Below, piece by piece: positions 50,773-62,886 of a stretch of 64,000 bases of DNA. Below the pieces are notes generated by a model. That model had not been told where the DNA came from, did no database searches, and saw only the letters and a program-made list of their open reading frames with translations. Position numbers and translations under genes: made by a program. Position 1 is the stretch's first letter, and each line of letters starts with the position of its first letter. This stretch comes from Dichotomicrobium sp964540795 (lineage in GTDB: Bacteria > Pseudomonadota > Alphaproteobacteria > Rhizobiales > Rhodomicrobiaceae). The DNA lies in the NCBI GenBank assembly GCA_964540795.1, contig CAZINX010000001.1, forward strand, positions 1 to 64,000. The letters run 5' to 3'.

Positions 50773-53535
50773 TTATTCGCTTTCGCCGCCGCTGTCTTCT
50801 TCCGGGATATGGACGACGGAGACCACGCGCTCGCCCGCGCCGGTGGTGAAGATCTTCACGCCCTGTGTTGCGCGGCCCACGATGGAAATGTCCTCCACGG
50901 GGCAACGGATCAGCTTGCCGCGATCGGTCACGAGCATGATGTGATCGGCATCCTCGACCGGGAACGCGCCGACCAGCGGGCCGTTACGCTCATTCACGGT
51001 CATGGCGATGATGCCCTTGCCGCCGCGACCGGAGATCCGGTACTCATAGGCGCTGGTGCGCTTGCCGTAGCCGTTTTCCGAGGCCGTCAGGATGAACTGC
51101 TCGCGCGCGCTCAACTCCGCGTAGCGCTCCGGTGACAGCTCGCCCGGCTCGACCAGTTCCTCATCGCCGTTTTCGGCCTCGGTCGCGGCTTCTTCCGCTG
51201 CCGCATCTTCGGCGGACTGACCGCCCGCGGCCCGGCGCATGGCGCTGGCCTGGCGCAGATAGGCGGCGCGTTCATCCGGCGCGGCATCCACATGCCGGAG
51301 CATGGCCATCGAGATGACCTGATCGCCGTCATCCAGCCGGATGCCGAGCACCCCGCGCGAATCGCGGCCCTTGAACTCGCGCACCGCCGTCATGGGGAAG
51401 CGGATCGCGCGGCCCTTCGCGGTCGTCAGCAGTACGTCGTCATCCGCCGAACAGGTCTCTACGCCAATGATGCGCTGGCCCTCGTCCAGCTTCATGGCGA
51501 TCTTGCCGCTCTGGCGCACTTCGACGAATTCCGACAGCTTGTTGCGGCGGACGTTGCCGTCGGCCGTGGCGAACATGACATGCAACTCATCCCAGCTTGC
51601 CTCGTCTTCGGGCAGCGGCATTATCGAGGTGATCCATTCGTCCTGATCGAGCGGAAGCAGGTTGATGAGCGCCTTGCCCTGCGATTGCGGTTGCGCGGCG
51701 GGCAGCTTCCACACCTTCATCTTGTAGACCATGCCGCGCGAGGAGAAGAACAGCACCGGCGTGTGCGTGTTCGCAACAAACAGCCGGGTGACGAAATCCT
51801 CCTGGCGCGTCGACATGCCCGCGCGGCCCTTGCCGCCGCGGCGCTGCGCCCGATAGGTCGCTAGCGGGACGCGCTTGACATAGCCGCGGTGGCTGACCGT
51901 CACCACCACATCCTCGCGCTGGATCAGATCTTCGTCCTCGACCTCGCCGGCATAGTCGATGATCTCGCTGCGCCGCGGCGTGCCGAAGGCGGTGGCGATC
52001 TCGTTCAACTCGTTCTTGATGATCTCGATGACGCGGGCGCGCGAGCGCAGGATGTCGAGGTAATCCTTGATCTTCTCGCCGAGGCCGTTCAGTTCGTCGC
52101 CGATCTCGTCGCGGCCGAGCGCGGTCAGGCGTTGCAGGCGCAGATCGAGGATCGCCTTGGCCTGTTCGGCCGAGAGCACGTAGGTTCCGTCGTCGGCGAC
52201 GACATGGCGGGCGTCCTGAATCAGCGCCACCAGCGGCGCAACGTCCCGCGCCGGCCAGCGCCGAGCCATCAGTTGCTCGCGGGCGGTCGCCGGGTCAGGC
52301 GCGCGGCGGATCAGGCTGATGACCTCGTCAATGTTTGCCACCGCGATGGCGAGACCGACGAGCACATGCGCGCGCTCGCGCGCCTTGGCGAGCAGGTGCT
52401 TGGTGCGCCGGCTGACGACCTCCTCGCGGAACGCCGTGAACGCGCGGATCAGGTCCTTGAGGTTCAGTTGCTCCGGCCGCCCGCCGTTGAGCGCGACGAG
52501 GTTCGCGCCGAATGAGGTTTGCAGCGGCGTATAGCGGTAAAGCTGATTGCGCACGACATCGGCGTTGGCGTCGCGGCGCAGCTCGATGACGACGCGGTAG
52601 CCCTGCCGGTCGGACTCGTCGCGGACATCTGAAATGCCCTCGATGCGCTTTTCGCGGACCAACTCGGCGATCTTCTCGATCATGCCGGCCTTGTTCACCT
52701 GGTAGGGCACTTCGGTGACGATCAGCGCTTCGCGGTCCTTGCCGACGGTCTCGGTGTGGACCTTGCCGCGCATGATGATCGAGCCGCGGCCCTTGTGATA
52801 GGCCGAGCGCGCGCCGGTGCGCCCGAGGATGATGCCGCCGGTGGGGAAGTCCGGGCCGGGGACGATCTCGATCAACTCGTCGATGGTGATGGCAGGGTTA
52901 TCGAGATAGGCGATGCAGGCTTGGGTGATCTCGTTCAGGTTGTGCGGCGGGATGTTCGTCGCCAGACCGACCGCGATGCCGCCCGCCCCGTTGACCAGCA
53001 GGTTCGGGAACTTGGCCGGCAGGACGGTCGGCTCGCGCTCGGAATTGTCGTAGTTGTCCTGAAAATTGACCGTGTCCTTGTCAATGTCGTCGAGCAGCGA
53101 ATGCGCGACCTTCTCCAGCCGGCACTCGGTGTAGCGCATGGCCGCCGGGGGGTCGCCGTCGATGGAGCCGAAATTGCCCTGGCCGTCGATCAGCGGCAGG
53201 CGCATCGAAAAATCCTGCGCCATGCGCACCAGCGCATCATAGATCGACTGGTCGCCATGCGGATGATAGCGGCCCATCACGTCGCCGACGACGCGCGCGG
53301 CTTTCTTGTAGGGCTTGTTCCAGTCCAGTCCGTTTTCCTGCATCGTGTAGAGCACGCGGCGATGGACCGGCTTGAGACCGTCGCGCACATCGGGCAGTGC
53401 ACGGCTCACGATCACGCTCATTGCGTAATCGAGGTAGGAACTGCGCATCTCGCTGGTGATGGACCTGGTGCGGATGTCGAAGCCGCCGCCTTCCGGCGCG
53501 GCGCCGTTTCCGGTGATGTCGGAATTGTCGGACAC
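50773..53535 (-). CDS. gyrA: DNA gyrase subunit A
   Basis: Type II topoisomerase subunit of 920 residues. The N-terminal breakage-reunion domain shows SSYLDYAMSVIVSRALPDVR, the catalytic tyrosine region EPTVLPAKFPNLLVNGAGGI and the quinolone-determining region YHPHGDQSIYDALVRMAQ. The C-terminal beta-propeller includes the GyrA box QRRGGKG. A roughly 45-residue acidic Glu/Ala insertion (AADGNV... to AATEAENGDEELVEPGE) splits the C-terminal part. GTG 53535 (VSDNSDITGNG) is taken as start by comparison with family N-termini; a longer in-frame stretch to 53616 is unlikely. Confidence 0.95.
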   Translation of the reverse strand: MSDNSDITGNGAAPEGGGFDIRTRSITSEMRSSYLDYAMSVIVSRALPDVRDGLKPVHRRVLYTMQENGLDWNKPYKKAARVVGDVMGRYHPHGDQSIYDALVRMAQDFSMRLPLIDGQGNFGSIDGDPPAAMRYTECRLEKVAHSLLDDIDKDTVNFQDNYDNSEREPTVLPAKFPNLLVNGAGGIAVGLATNIPPHNLNEITQACIAYLDNPAITIDELIEIVPGPDFPTGGIILGRTGARSAYHKGRGSIIMRGKVHTETVGKDREALIVTEVPYQVNKAGMIEKIAELVREKRIEGISDVRDESDRQGYRVVIELRRDANADVVRNQLYRYTPLQTSFGANLVALNGGRPEQLNLKDLIRAFTAFREEVVSRRTKHLLAKARERAHVLVGLAIAVANIDEVISLIRRAPDPATAREQLMARRWPARDVAPLVALIQDARHVVADDGTYVLSAEQAKAILDLRLQRLTALGRDEIGDELNGLGEKIKDYLDILRSRARVIEIIKNELNEIATAFGTPRRSEIIDYAGEVEDEDLIQREDVVVTVSHRGYVKRVPLATYRAQRRGGKGRAGMSTRQEDFVTRLFVANTHTPVLFFSSRGMVYKMKVWKLPAAQPQSQGKALINLLPLDQDEWITSIMPLPEDEASWDELHVMFATADGNVRRNKLSEFVEVRQSGKIAMKLDEGQRIIGVETCSADDDVLLTTAKGRAIRFPMTAVREFKGRDSRGVLGIRLDDGDQVISMAMLRHVDAAPDERAAYLRQASAMRRAAGGQSAEDAAAEEAATEAENGDEELVEPGELSPERYAELSAREQFILTASENGYGKRTSAYEYRISGRGGKGIIAMTVNERNGPLVGAFPVEDADHIMLVTDRGKLIRCPVEDISIVGRATQGVKIFTTGAGERVVSVVHIPEEDSGGESE

Positions 53536-53664
53536 GATGCGGTGGTCTTGCTCTGGAATGCCGTCAGGGCGCGGATATCGCGCCGCAATGATCGCTACCC
53601 GATATATAGCGATCATGCCATCTCACGCAATCGGACGGCCGGGCGCGTCGTCAGCTATGCACGA

Positions 53665-54312
53665 CTAATTGGCCGGCGCGCCCGGAACGGGATGCTCGGT
53701 GAGCAGCGCGTCGTCGATCTCGATCGCGCGTTGCAGGGCGGCGCGTTCCCCGTGGAGGCCTGCGTACCTTACGAAGTCGGCTCGCGGGTCGATGGTCTCT
53801 TGCTGAAGATACCAGCCGAGATGGGCAACGATGTAGAGATCGACCGCTGTAAACGTATCGCCCACAAGCGTGTCGCGGCCGTTCAGCGCCCGTTCGAGGG
53901 TGTCGAGCGCGGTCTTCAGCGTGCCGTAGCCGATCATGCCGCGCTTGTCGTCCGGCACCTCAAAGCCCAGAAAGGCATTGATCGTTGCGGCTTCGAGCGG
54001 CCCGGCGGCGAAGAACAGCCAGCGATAGTAAGGGGCGCGCAGCGGGCTGCCCGCGGGCGGCGCGAGCCCCGCATCTGGGAACGCATCGGCGAGATAGGCG
54101 ATGATGGCGGCGCATTCGGTGACGATTTCGTCGCCGTGGCGCAGTGCTGGAACCTTGCCCATCGGGTTGATCGCCAGATAGTCCGGCGACTTCATTTTTG
54201 GGCCGTAGTCGATGACTTTCGTCTCATAGGGCGCGCCGATCTCTTCGAGCATCCAGCGGACAATCCGTCCGCGCGACATCGGGTGGGTGTAGAAAACAAG
54301 CTCGTCAGTCAT
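53665..54312 (-). CDS. Glutathione S-transferase family protein
   Basis: Protein of 215 residues. The N-terminal thioredoxin-like domain has the active-site Ser in THPMSRGRIVRWMLEEIGAP, contacts INPMGKVPALRHGDE and TECAAIIAYLADAFP. The helical C-terminal half follows from about residue 90. It is unrelated in detail to the other GST at 9416-10027. It is located between gyrA and the tRNA-Gly gene as a single-gene unit. The substrate is unknown. Confidence 0.9.
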   Translation of the reverse strand: MTDELVFYTHPMSRGRIVRWMLEEIGAPYETKVIDYGPKMKSPDYLAINPMGKVPALRHGDEIVTECAAIIAYLADAFPDAGLAPPAGSPLRAPYYRWLFFAAGPLEAATINAFLGFEVPDDKRGMIGYGTLKTALDTLERALNGRDTLVGDTFTAVDLYIVAHLGWYLQQETIDPRADFVRYAGLHGERAALQRAIEIDDALLTEHPVPGAPAN

Positions 54313-54453
54313 CGCACGGGTCCCGGATCATTGCCGCCAATGGGACACGCGATCCAGTCTTTGCGGCCTATTTGCGGCGCTGGGCTTGCGATCTTGACAT
54401 CCATCCCAAATTGAGGTGATGAGACTCGGGCAAGCGCGGCATCTGGACGGCGG

Positions 54454-54527
54454 GCGGGTGTAGCTCAATGGTAGAGCAGGAGCCTTCCAAGCTCAAGATG
54501 AGGGTTCGATTCCCTTCACCCGCTCCA
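54454..54527 (+). tRNA. tRNA-Gly (UCC)
   Basis: 74 nt with encoded CCA. The acceptor arm GCGGGTG pairs with CACCCGC, discriminator T. The anticodon loop CTTCCAA gives TCC, reading GGA. The D-arm AGCTCAATGGTAGAGC and T-arm GGTTCGATTCC are standard. The 217 bases to tRNA-Trp hold no gene; tufB, found between such tRNAs in E. coli, is absent. A hairpin at 54722-54740 (GCGCCCG/CGGGCGC) ends four bases before tRNA-Trp. Confidence 0.97.
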
Positions 54528-54744
54528 GCAACCTGATCCGGCCGAGGGCGCGGAACAACTTTCCACAGGAAATCAACAATTTTCTGCTGGCGTTCCCCGA
54601 CGTTCGGTGTTATTCGTCAACGCTCAGGTTTACAAAGGCATCGAAAGCTGTTGCGGCTCTTCCCCAAGGTTTGATGGATGGTCAGGCTGACAGGGGCCGG
54701 GTCGCGTTGTCGCGTTTTTGGGCGCCCGACGTGCGGGCGCGCGG

Positions 54745-54821
54745 AGGAGTGTAGCTCAATCGGCTAGAGCACCGGTCTCCAAAACCGGGGGTTGGGGGTT
54801 CGAGTCCCTCCACTCCTGCCA
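54745..54821 (+). tRNA. tRNA-Trp (CCA)
   Basis: 77 nt with encoded CCA. The acceptor arm AGGAGTG pairs with CACTCCT, discriminator G. The anticodon loop CTCCAAA within stem CCGGT/ACCGG gives CCA for UGG. It lies 86 bases before secE; tRNA-Trp-secE-nusG is the standard bacterial order and the tRNA may be cut from the same transcript. Confidence 0.97.
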
Positions 54822-54907
54822 TTGGGAAGGCCGGCCTCGCCGGAGCGACCGATAACGCGACCGCGACGCTAAACGTAACGGTTCGGTGCGGCGGAATTTG
54901 GTGCAGC

Positions 54908-55105
54908 ATGGCGAAGACCAACCCTTTCGAATTTATCCAGCAGGTGCGTCAGGAAACGGCCAAGGTGACATGGCCGACGCGCCGCGAGACGATCATCACG
55001 ACGATCATGGTTCTGATCATGGTGACGCTGGCGTCGATCTTCTTCTTCATTGCGGACCAGATTCTGGGCGGCATCGTCGGCCTGCTGCTTGACGCCAGCC
55101 GCTAG
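54908..55105 (+). CDS. secE: Preprotein translocase subunit SecE
   Basis: Inner-membrane protein of 65 residues with one transmembrane helix (TTIMVLIMVTLASIFFFIAD) and the conserved amphipathic segment just before it (VRQETAKVTWPTRRETI). It clamps SecY in the Sec translocon. Its short single-helix form is usual in alphaproteobacteria. It is 62 bases ahead of nusG. Confidence 0.95.
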   Translation: MAKTNPFEFIQQVRQETAKVTWPTRRETIITTIMVLIMVTLASIFFFIADQILGGIVGLLLDASR

Positions 55106-55167
55106 ACGCCCCCGCCCGCGCCCGAAAACACGACATTCAAGAACATCAAGGGGCCATCAAGCAGGCC

Positions 55168-55698
55168 ATGTCGAAGCGCTGGTACATCGTTCACACATAC
55201 GCGAATTTCGAAAAGAAGGTGGCGGAGAGCATCAGGAAAGAGGCCGAGACGCAGGGTCTGGCCGACGCGTTCGAAGAGGTGCTCGTGCCGATGGAGGAAG
55301 TCGTGGAGATGCGCCGCGGCCGCAAGGTCAATGCAGAGCGCAAGTTCTTCCCCGGCTACGTGCTCGTCAAAATGGAAATGAGCGACGCCACCTATCATCT
55401 GGTGAAGAACACGCCGAAGGTGACGGGCTTTCTGGGGGCGGAGAACAGGCCGGTTCCCATCTCCGAGTCCGAGGCCGAGCGCATCTTGCATCAGGTGCAG
55501 GAGGGCGTTGAGCGGCCGAAGCCCACGGTCACATTCGAGATCGGCGAGCAGGTGCGGGTGGCCGACGGGCCGTTCGCCTCGTTCAACGGTCTGGTCGAGG
55601 AGGTCGACGAGGAGCGCTCGCGCCTGAAGGTCGCGGTGTCGATCTTCGGACGCGCCACGCCGGTCGAACTGGAATACGGACAGGTCGAGAAGATGTAA
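55168..55698 (+). CDS. nusG: Transcription termination/antitermination protein NusG
   Basis: Protein of 176 residues. The NGN domain has KRWYIVHTYANFEKKVAES, then VEMRRGRKVNAERKFFPGYV and HLVKNTPKVTGFLG. The KOW domain has GEQVRVADGPFASFNGLVEE and FGRATPVELEYGQVEK. It binds RNA polymerase and couples it to Rho and to the ribosome. A 205-base leader separates it from rplK. Confidence 0.96.
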   Translation: MSKRWYIVHTYANFEKKVAESIRKEAETQGLADAFEEVLVPMEEVVEMRRGRKVNAERKFFPGYVLVKMEMSDATYHLVKNTPKVTGFLGAENRPVPISESEAERILHQVQEGVERPKPTVTFEIGEQVRVADGPFASFNGLVEEVDEERSRLKVAVSIFGRATPVELEYGQVEKM

Positions 55699-55802
55699 CC
55701 GCCGACGGCGCGGCGCAGTCGGGAGCTTGGGGGCAAAATCTTAACATCGTGTCGGCGTCAGGCCGACTGCTATCGCGGCGCTTATCCGCCGCGACAATCC
55801 GA

Positions 55803-55820
55803 GGTCTCCGCGCGCGGAGA
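55803..55820 (+). promoter_or_regulatory. 18-bp perfect palindrome in the rplK leader
   Basis: GTCTCCGCG is followed directly by CGCGGAGAC. It lies 83 bases upstream of rplK, in the 205-base nusG-rplK gap where the L11-L1 operon promoter and L1-binding leader are expected. As RNA it gives a strong hairpin. Confidence 0.45.
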
Positions 55821-55903
55821 CAGTTTGCGGGAGGGCGCGCCGCCCGTTGGACCGCTAACCCGAGGCAGCGACAGGTTGCCAAGAACGTCCTTAGGGGAAA
55901 CTG

Positions 55904-56332
55904 ATGGCGAAAAAGGTAACAGGATATCTCAAATTGCAGGTTCCGGCCGGCCAGGCCAACCCGTCGCCGCCTATCGGCCCGGCGCTTGGCCAGCGCGGTC
56001 TGAACATCATGGAGTTCTGCAAGGCGTTCAATGCCGCGTCCGGCGATTTCGAGCCCGGCGCGCCGGTGCCCGTGCTGATCACCATCTACCAGGACAAGTC
56101 TTTCACTTTCGCGATGAAGACGCCGCCGGCGAGCTACTTCCTCAAGAAGGCGGCGGGGCTGAAGTCCGGCAGCAAGGAGCCGGGCCGCGACAAGGCAGGT
56201 TCGGTGACGCGCGACCAGCTTCGCGAGATTGCCGAAGCGAAGATGAAGGACTTGAACACCGACGACATCGAGGCGGCGATGCGCATCGTCGAGGGGTCGG
56301 CGAAGTCGATGGGTCTGGCGGTGCAGGAGTAA
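55904..56332 (+). CDS. rplK: 50S ribosomal protein L11
   Basis: Ribosomal protein of 142 residues binding 23S rRNA at the GTPase-associated centre. The N-terminal domain has VTGYLKLQVPAGQANPSPPI, then GPALGQRGLNIMEFCKAFN. The rRNA-binding C-domain has TPPASYFLKKAAGLKSGS and the family C-terminal IEAAMRIVEGSAKSMGL. It lies directly ahead of rplA, with 5 bases between the stop and the ATG chosen there. Confidence 0.97.
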   Translation: MAKKVTGYLKLQVPAGQANPSPPIGPALGQRGLNIMEFCKAFNAASGDFEPGAPVPVLITIYQDKSFTFAMKTPPASYFLKKAAGLKSGSKEPGRDKAGSVTRDQLREIAEAKMKDLNTDDIEAAMRIVEGSAKSMGLAVQE

Positions 56333-56337
56333 CGATG

Positions 56338-57036
56338 ATGGCGAAGATTGGAAAACGCTTGCGGACCCTGCGCGAGAAGATCGAGCGCGACAAGGCCTAT
56401 GACATTGCCGAGGCGGTGAAGCTGGTCAAGCAGAACGCGGCGGCGAAATTCGACGAGACGATCGAGGTTGCGGTCAATCTGGGCGTCGACCCGCGCCACG
56501 CCGATCAGATGGTGCGCGGCGTCTGCCAGCTGCCGAACGGCACGGGGCGCGAGGTGCGCGTCGCCGTGTTCGCCAAGCCGGAGCGCCAGGACGAGGCGCG
56601 CTCGGCGGGCGCGGACGTGGTCGGCGCGGAAGACCTCGTTGAAGAGGTCCAGAAAGGAAATATCAACTTTGATAAATGTATTGCGACCCCGGACATGATG
56701 CCGCTGGTCGGCCGGCTCGGCAAGGTGCTGGGGCCGCGCGGCATGATGCCGAATCCGAAGGTCGGCACCGTGACCAACGACATCGGCGAGGCCGTGCGCG
56801 CAGCGAAAGGCGGCGCGGTCGAGTTCCGGGTCGAGAAGGCCGGCATCGTCCATGCCGGCGTGGGCAAGGCAAGCTTCCCCGAAGACGCCCTGGTGGAAAA
56901 TGTTCGCGCCTTCGCCGATGCGGTGATGAAGGCGAAGCCCGCCGGCGCGAAGGGCACCTATCTCAAGAAGCTGTCGCTCACATCGACGATGGGGCCGGGC
57001 GTCCAGGTTGACGCGCAGAGCGTGCTGAGCGCCTGA
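56338..57036 (+). CDS. rplA: 50S ribosomal protein L1
   Basis: Protein of 232 residues of the L1 stalk, and in E. coli the autoregulator of the L11-L1 operon. The N-terminus is MAKIGKRLRTLREKIERDK. The family block LGRVLGPRGMMPNPKVGTVT appears as LGKVLGPRGMMPNPKVGTVT. Two ATGs abut at 56335 and 56338. The second gives the standard start and better spacing to AGGAG at 56325-56329. The longer open frame upstream over rplK is antisense-free but unrelated. Confidence 0.97.
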   Translation: MAKIGKRLRTLREKIERDKAYDIAEAVKLVKQNAAAKFDETIEVAVNLGVDPRHADQMVRGVCQLPNGTGREVRVAVFAKPERQDEARSAGADVVGAEDLVEEVQKGNINFDKCIATPDMMPLVGRLGKVLGPRGMMPNPKVGTVTNDIGEAVRAAKGGAVEFRVEKAGIVHAGVGKASFPEDALVENVRAFADAVMKAKPAGAKGTYLKKLSLTSTMGPGVQVDAQSVLSA

Positions 57037-57387
57037 CAGAGTTTCCGGCGGCCGCGCGCCGCCGACAAGGTTCCGGCGTTCGCGCCGGGAAGCGCCGGGC
57101 TGGAGACGGCCCGGCAAAATCCTGTCCGAGACTGGGGGCGCCTTACAGGCTTAATCCCGCGAGGAGCCCGCAATAGACAGGGGTGAGGCGCAGGATCGAA
57201 GCGAGGTTTCGTTTCGCGAAAGCGTCTACGTGACTGTACGCCATGCTTTTCGTTTGGGCGTCAGCCGCGGCCCTTGGGACAGGTTATCGCAACTGTCGCT
57301 CGGGCCTTTGCCAAGAGGCTGGCGACATGGTGGAAGCGGTGGCGGCCGGCGAAAAAGCCGGCGCCGCCAGAACCTTGGAGAGAAGCG
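57037..57387 (+). promoter_or_regulatory. rplJ leader with three consecutive stem-loops
   Basis: A 351-base non-coding region before rplJ. Three hairpins follow rplA at once: 57046-57064 (CGGCGGC/GCCGCCG, loop CGCGC), 57071-57090 (stem with a TTCG tetraloop), and 57094-57115 (GCCGGGC/GCCCGGC, loop of eight). They are GC-rich and not followed by a T-run. The rest (57116-57387) should contain the L10-L12 operon promoter and the L10-binding leader known from the family, but I cannot place them exactly. Confidence 0.55.
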
Positions 57388-57942
57388 GTGGAACGAGCCG
57401 AAAAAGTCGAGATGGTCGAACGCCTCGGCCATGTCTTCGAAGAGTCCGGCTCTGTCGTCGTCGCGCGTTACACCGGACTCACGGTGGCCGAGATGACCGA
57501 TCTCCGTGAACGCATGAAAGCGGCCGGAGCTCGGTTCAAGGTCGTCAAAAACCGCCTCGCCAAGATCGCGCTGCAGAACACCGACCGCGGTGACGCCGCG
57601 GAGTTGTTCGTCGAACCGACCGGGATTGCCTATGCCGAAGACCCGGTCGCCCCGGCCAAGGTGGCCACGCAGTTCGCCAAGGAGAAGGACAAGTTCATCA
57701 TCGTTGGCGGCATCGTGGGCAGAGGGGCCGTGGATGCCGACGGCATCAAGGCGCTGGCCGACATGCCGTCGATCGACGAGATGCGGGCAAAGCTCCTCGG
57801 TGTCCTGAACGCGCCTGCAGGCAAGCTCGTGCGGACGCTGAACGCGCCCGGTGAGAAACTTGCCCGCACGCTGAACGCGCCGGCCTCCGATCTGATCGGG
57901 GTGCTTCAGGCCCGGAAACAGCAGCAGGAAGAAGCAGCCTAA
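57388..57942 (+). CDS. rplJ: 50S ribosomal protein L10 with three C-terminal repeats
   Basis: Protein of 184 residues, base of the L7/L12 stalk and autoregulator of the rplJL operon. The globular part has VVARYTGLTVAEMTDLRERM and FKVVKNRLAKIALQNT. The C-terminal helix holds three tandem 11-residue repeats starting LNAP (LNAPAGKLVRT, LNAPGEKLART, LNAPASDLIGV). In the family each such repeat binds one L12 dimer, so three dimers are inferred. The start is GTG 57388 (VERAEKVEMVERLG) behind GGAGAG; the open frame to 57274 lies in the leader. Confidence 0.95.
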   Translation: MERAEKVEMVERLGHVFEESGSVVVARYTGLTVAEMTDLRERMKAAGARFKVVKNRLAKIALQNTDRGDAAELFVEPTGIAYAEDPVAPAKVATQFAKEKDKFIIVGGIVGRGAVDADGIKALADMPSIDEMRAKLLGVLNAPAGKLVRTLNAPGEKLARTLNAPASDLIGVLQARKQQQEEAA

Positions 57943-57995
57943 GGTCTTGGCAATATCTGAAACGAAAAACCCAAACGGAAGCAAGGTTAGAGAAG

Positions 57996-58391
57996 ATGTC
58001 TGAAGCGACCGATCGCATTTACGAAGAACTGTCCAAGCTCACGGTGCTCGAAGTCTCCGAACTGGTGAAGAAGCTGGAAGACGAGTGGGGCGTTTCCGCG
58101 CAAGCCGCGCCGATGGCCATGCCGATGGGTATGCCTGGCATGGGCGGTCCGGCGGCTGAAGCCGCTCAGGAAGAGGAAAAGACGGAATTCGACGTCATCC
58201 TCGCCTCTTTCGGCGACAACAAGATCGGCGTCATCAAGGAGGTGCGCGGCCTCACCGGCCTCGGTCTGAAGGAGGCCAAGGAGCTGGTGGAAGGCGTGCC
58301 GAAACCTCTGAAGGAAGGCGTGCCGAAGGAAGAGGCCGAGGAGATCAAGAAGAAGCTGGAAGACGCCGGCGCGAAAGTCGAGGTGAAGTAA
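57996..58391 (+). CDS. rplL: 50S ribosomal protein L7/L12
   Basis: Acidic stalk protein of 131 residues. The N-terminal dimerisation domain (IYEELSKLTVLEVSELVKKL) is followed by a hinge rich in Met, Ala, Pro and Gly (AQAAPMAMPMGMPGMGGPAA) and the C-terminal factor-binding domain (EFDVILASFGDNKIGVIKEV, VRGLTGLGLKEAKELVE). It lies 53 bases after rplJ. AGAGAAG precedes the ATG. Confidence 0.97.
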   Translation: MSEATDRIYEELSKLTVLEVSELVKKLEDEWGVSAQAAPMAMPMGMPGMGGPAAEAAQEEEKTEFDVILASFGDNKIGVIKEVRGLTGLGLKEAKELVEGVPKPLKEGVPKEEAEEIKKKLEDAGAKVEVK

Positions 58392-58572
58392 GCATTCTCG
58401 CGGGCCCGGGCCCGCAGCAAGCGATCGGTCGGCGGGCGGCTCATGCCCGCCGGCCTCCCGGAAAGCGGCTTTCCCCGCGCGCTCCGAAGAAGCGTGCGCG
58501 GCAAGCGGCTTTTTCCGCGCCTCATCCGCTCAGAGGCGCAACACGGACCGAGCGGCGCGACAAGGAGTTACG
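58392..58572 (+). other. rplL-rpoB spacer with palindrome and direct repeats
   Basis: A 16-base perfect palindrome GCGGGCCCGGGCCCGC (58400-58415) lies right after rplL. Two near copies of AAGCGGCTTTNNCCGCGC (58463-58480 and 58503-58520) stand exactly 40 bases apart. In E. coli the rplL-rpoB gap holds an attenuator and an RNase III site. These structures are candidates for a similar role here. Confidence 0.45.
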
Positions 58573-62709
<4,137 letters not shown>

Positions 62710-62737
62710 GCGCCCTGAAAGAAGACGGAAACTGCGT

Positions 62738-62845
62738 ATGGCGTGGCGTGAGAAAGAGACTGGCGAGCTTCCCGCTCCGCGCCTGCGCGACCAAGCCATA
62801 AACACAGACGCCGCATGGCGGGGCATGTGGCGCCGAATGGCCTAA
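62738..62845 (+). CDS. Possible 35-residue ORF between rpoB and rpoC
   Basis: A short open frame with ATG at 62738 and a TAA at 62843-62845 encodes MAWREKETGELPAPRLRDQA and a basic tail ending WRGMWRRMA. It has three tryptophans and an uneven, charged composition. The upstream GGAAAC is a poor ribosome binding site and no family is recognised. It fits in the rpoB-rpoC gap (178 bases) and may be nothing more than leader sequence. Confidence 0.25.
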   Translation: MAWREKETGELPAPRLRDQAINTDAAWRGMWRRMA

Positions 62846-62886
62846 CGTAGCGCGCGCCCCAGCGCTACCGGATTAGGAGAGCACTT

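Noticed and set aside
54528..54744. A tuf gene or small RNA between the two tRNAs
   Set aside because: No elongation factor Tu coding sequence is present, and the only structure is a short hairpin next to tRNA-Trp.
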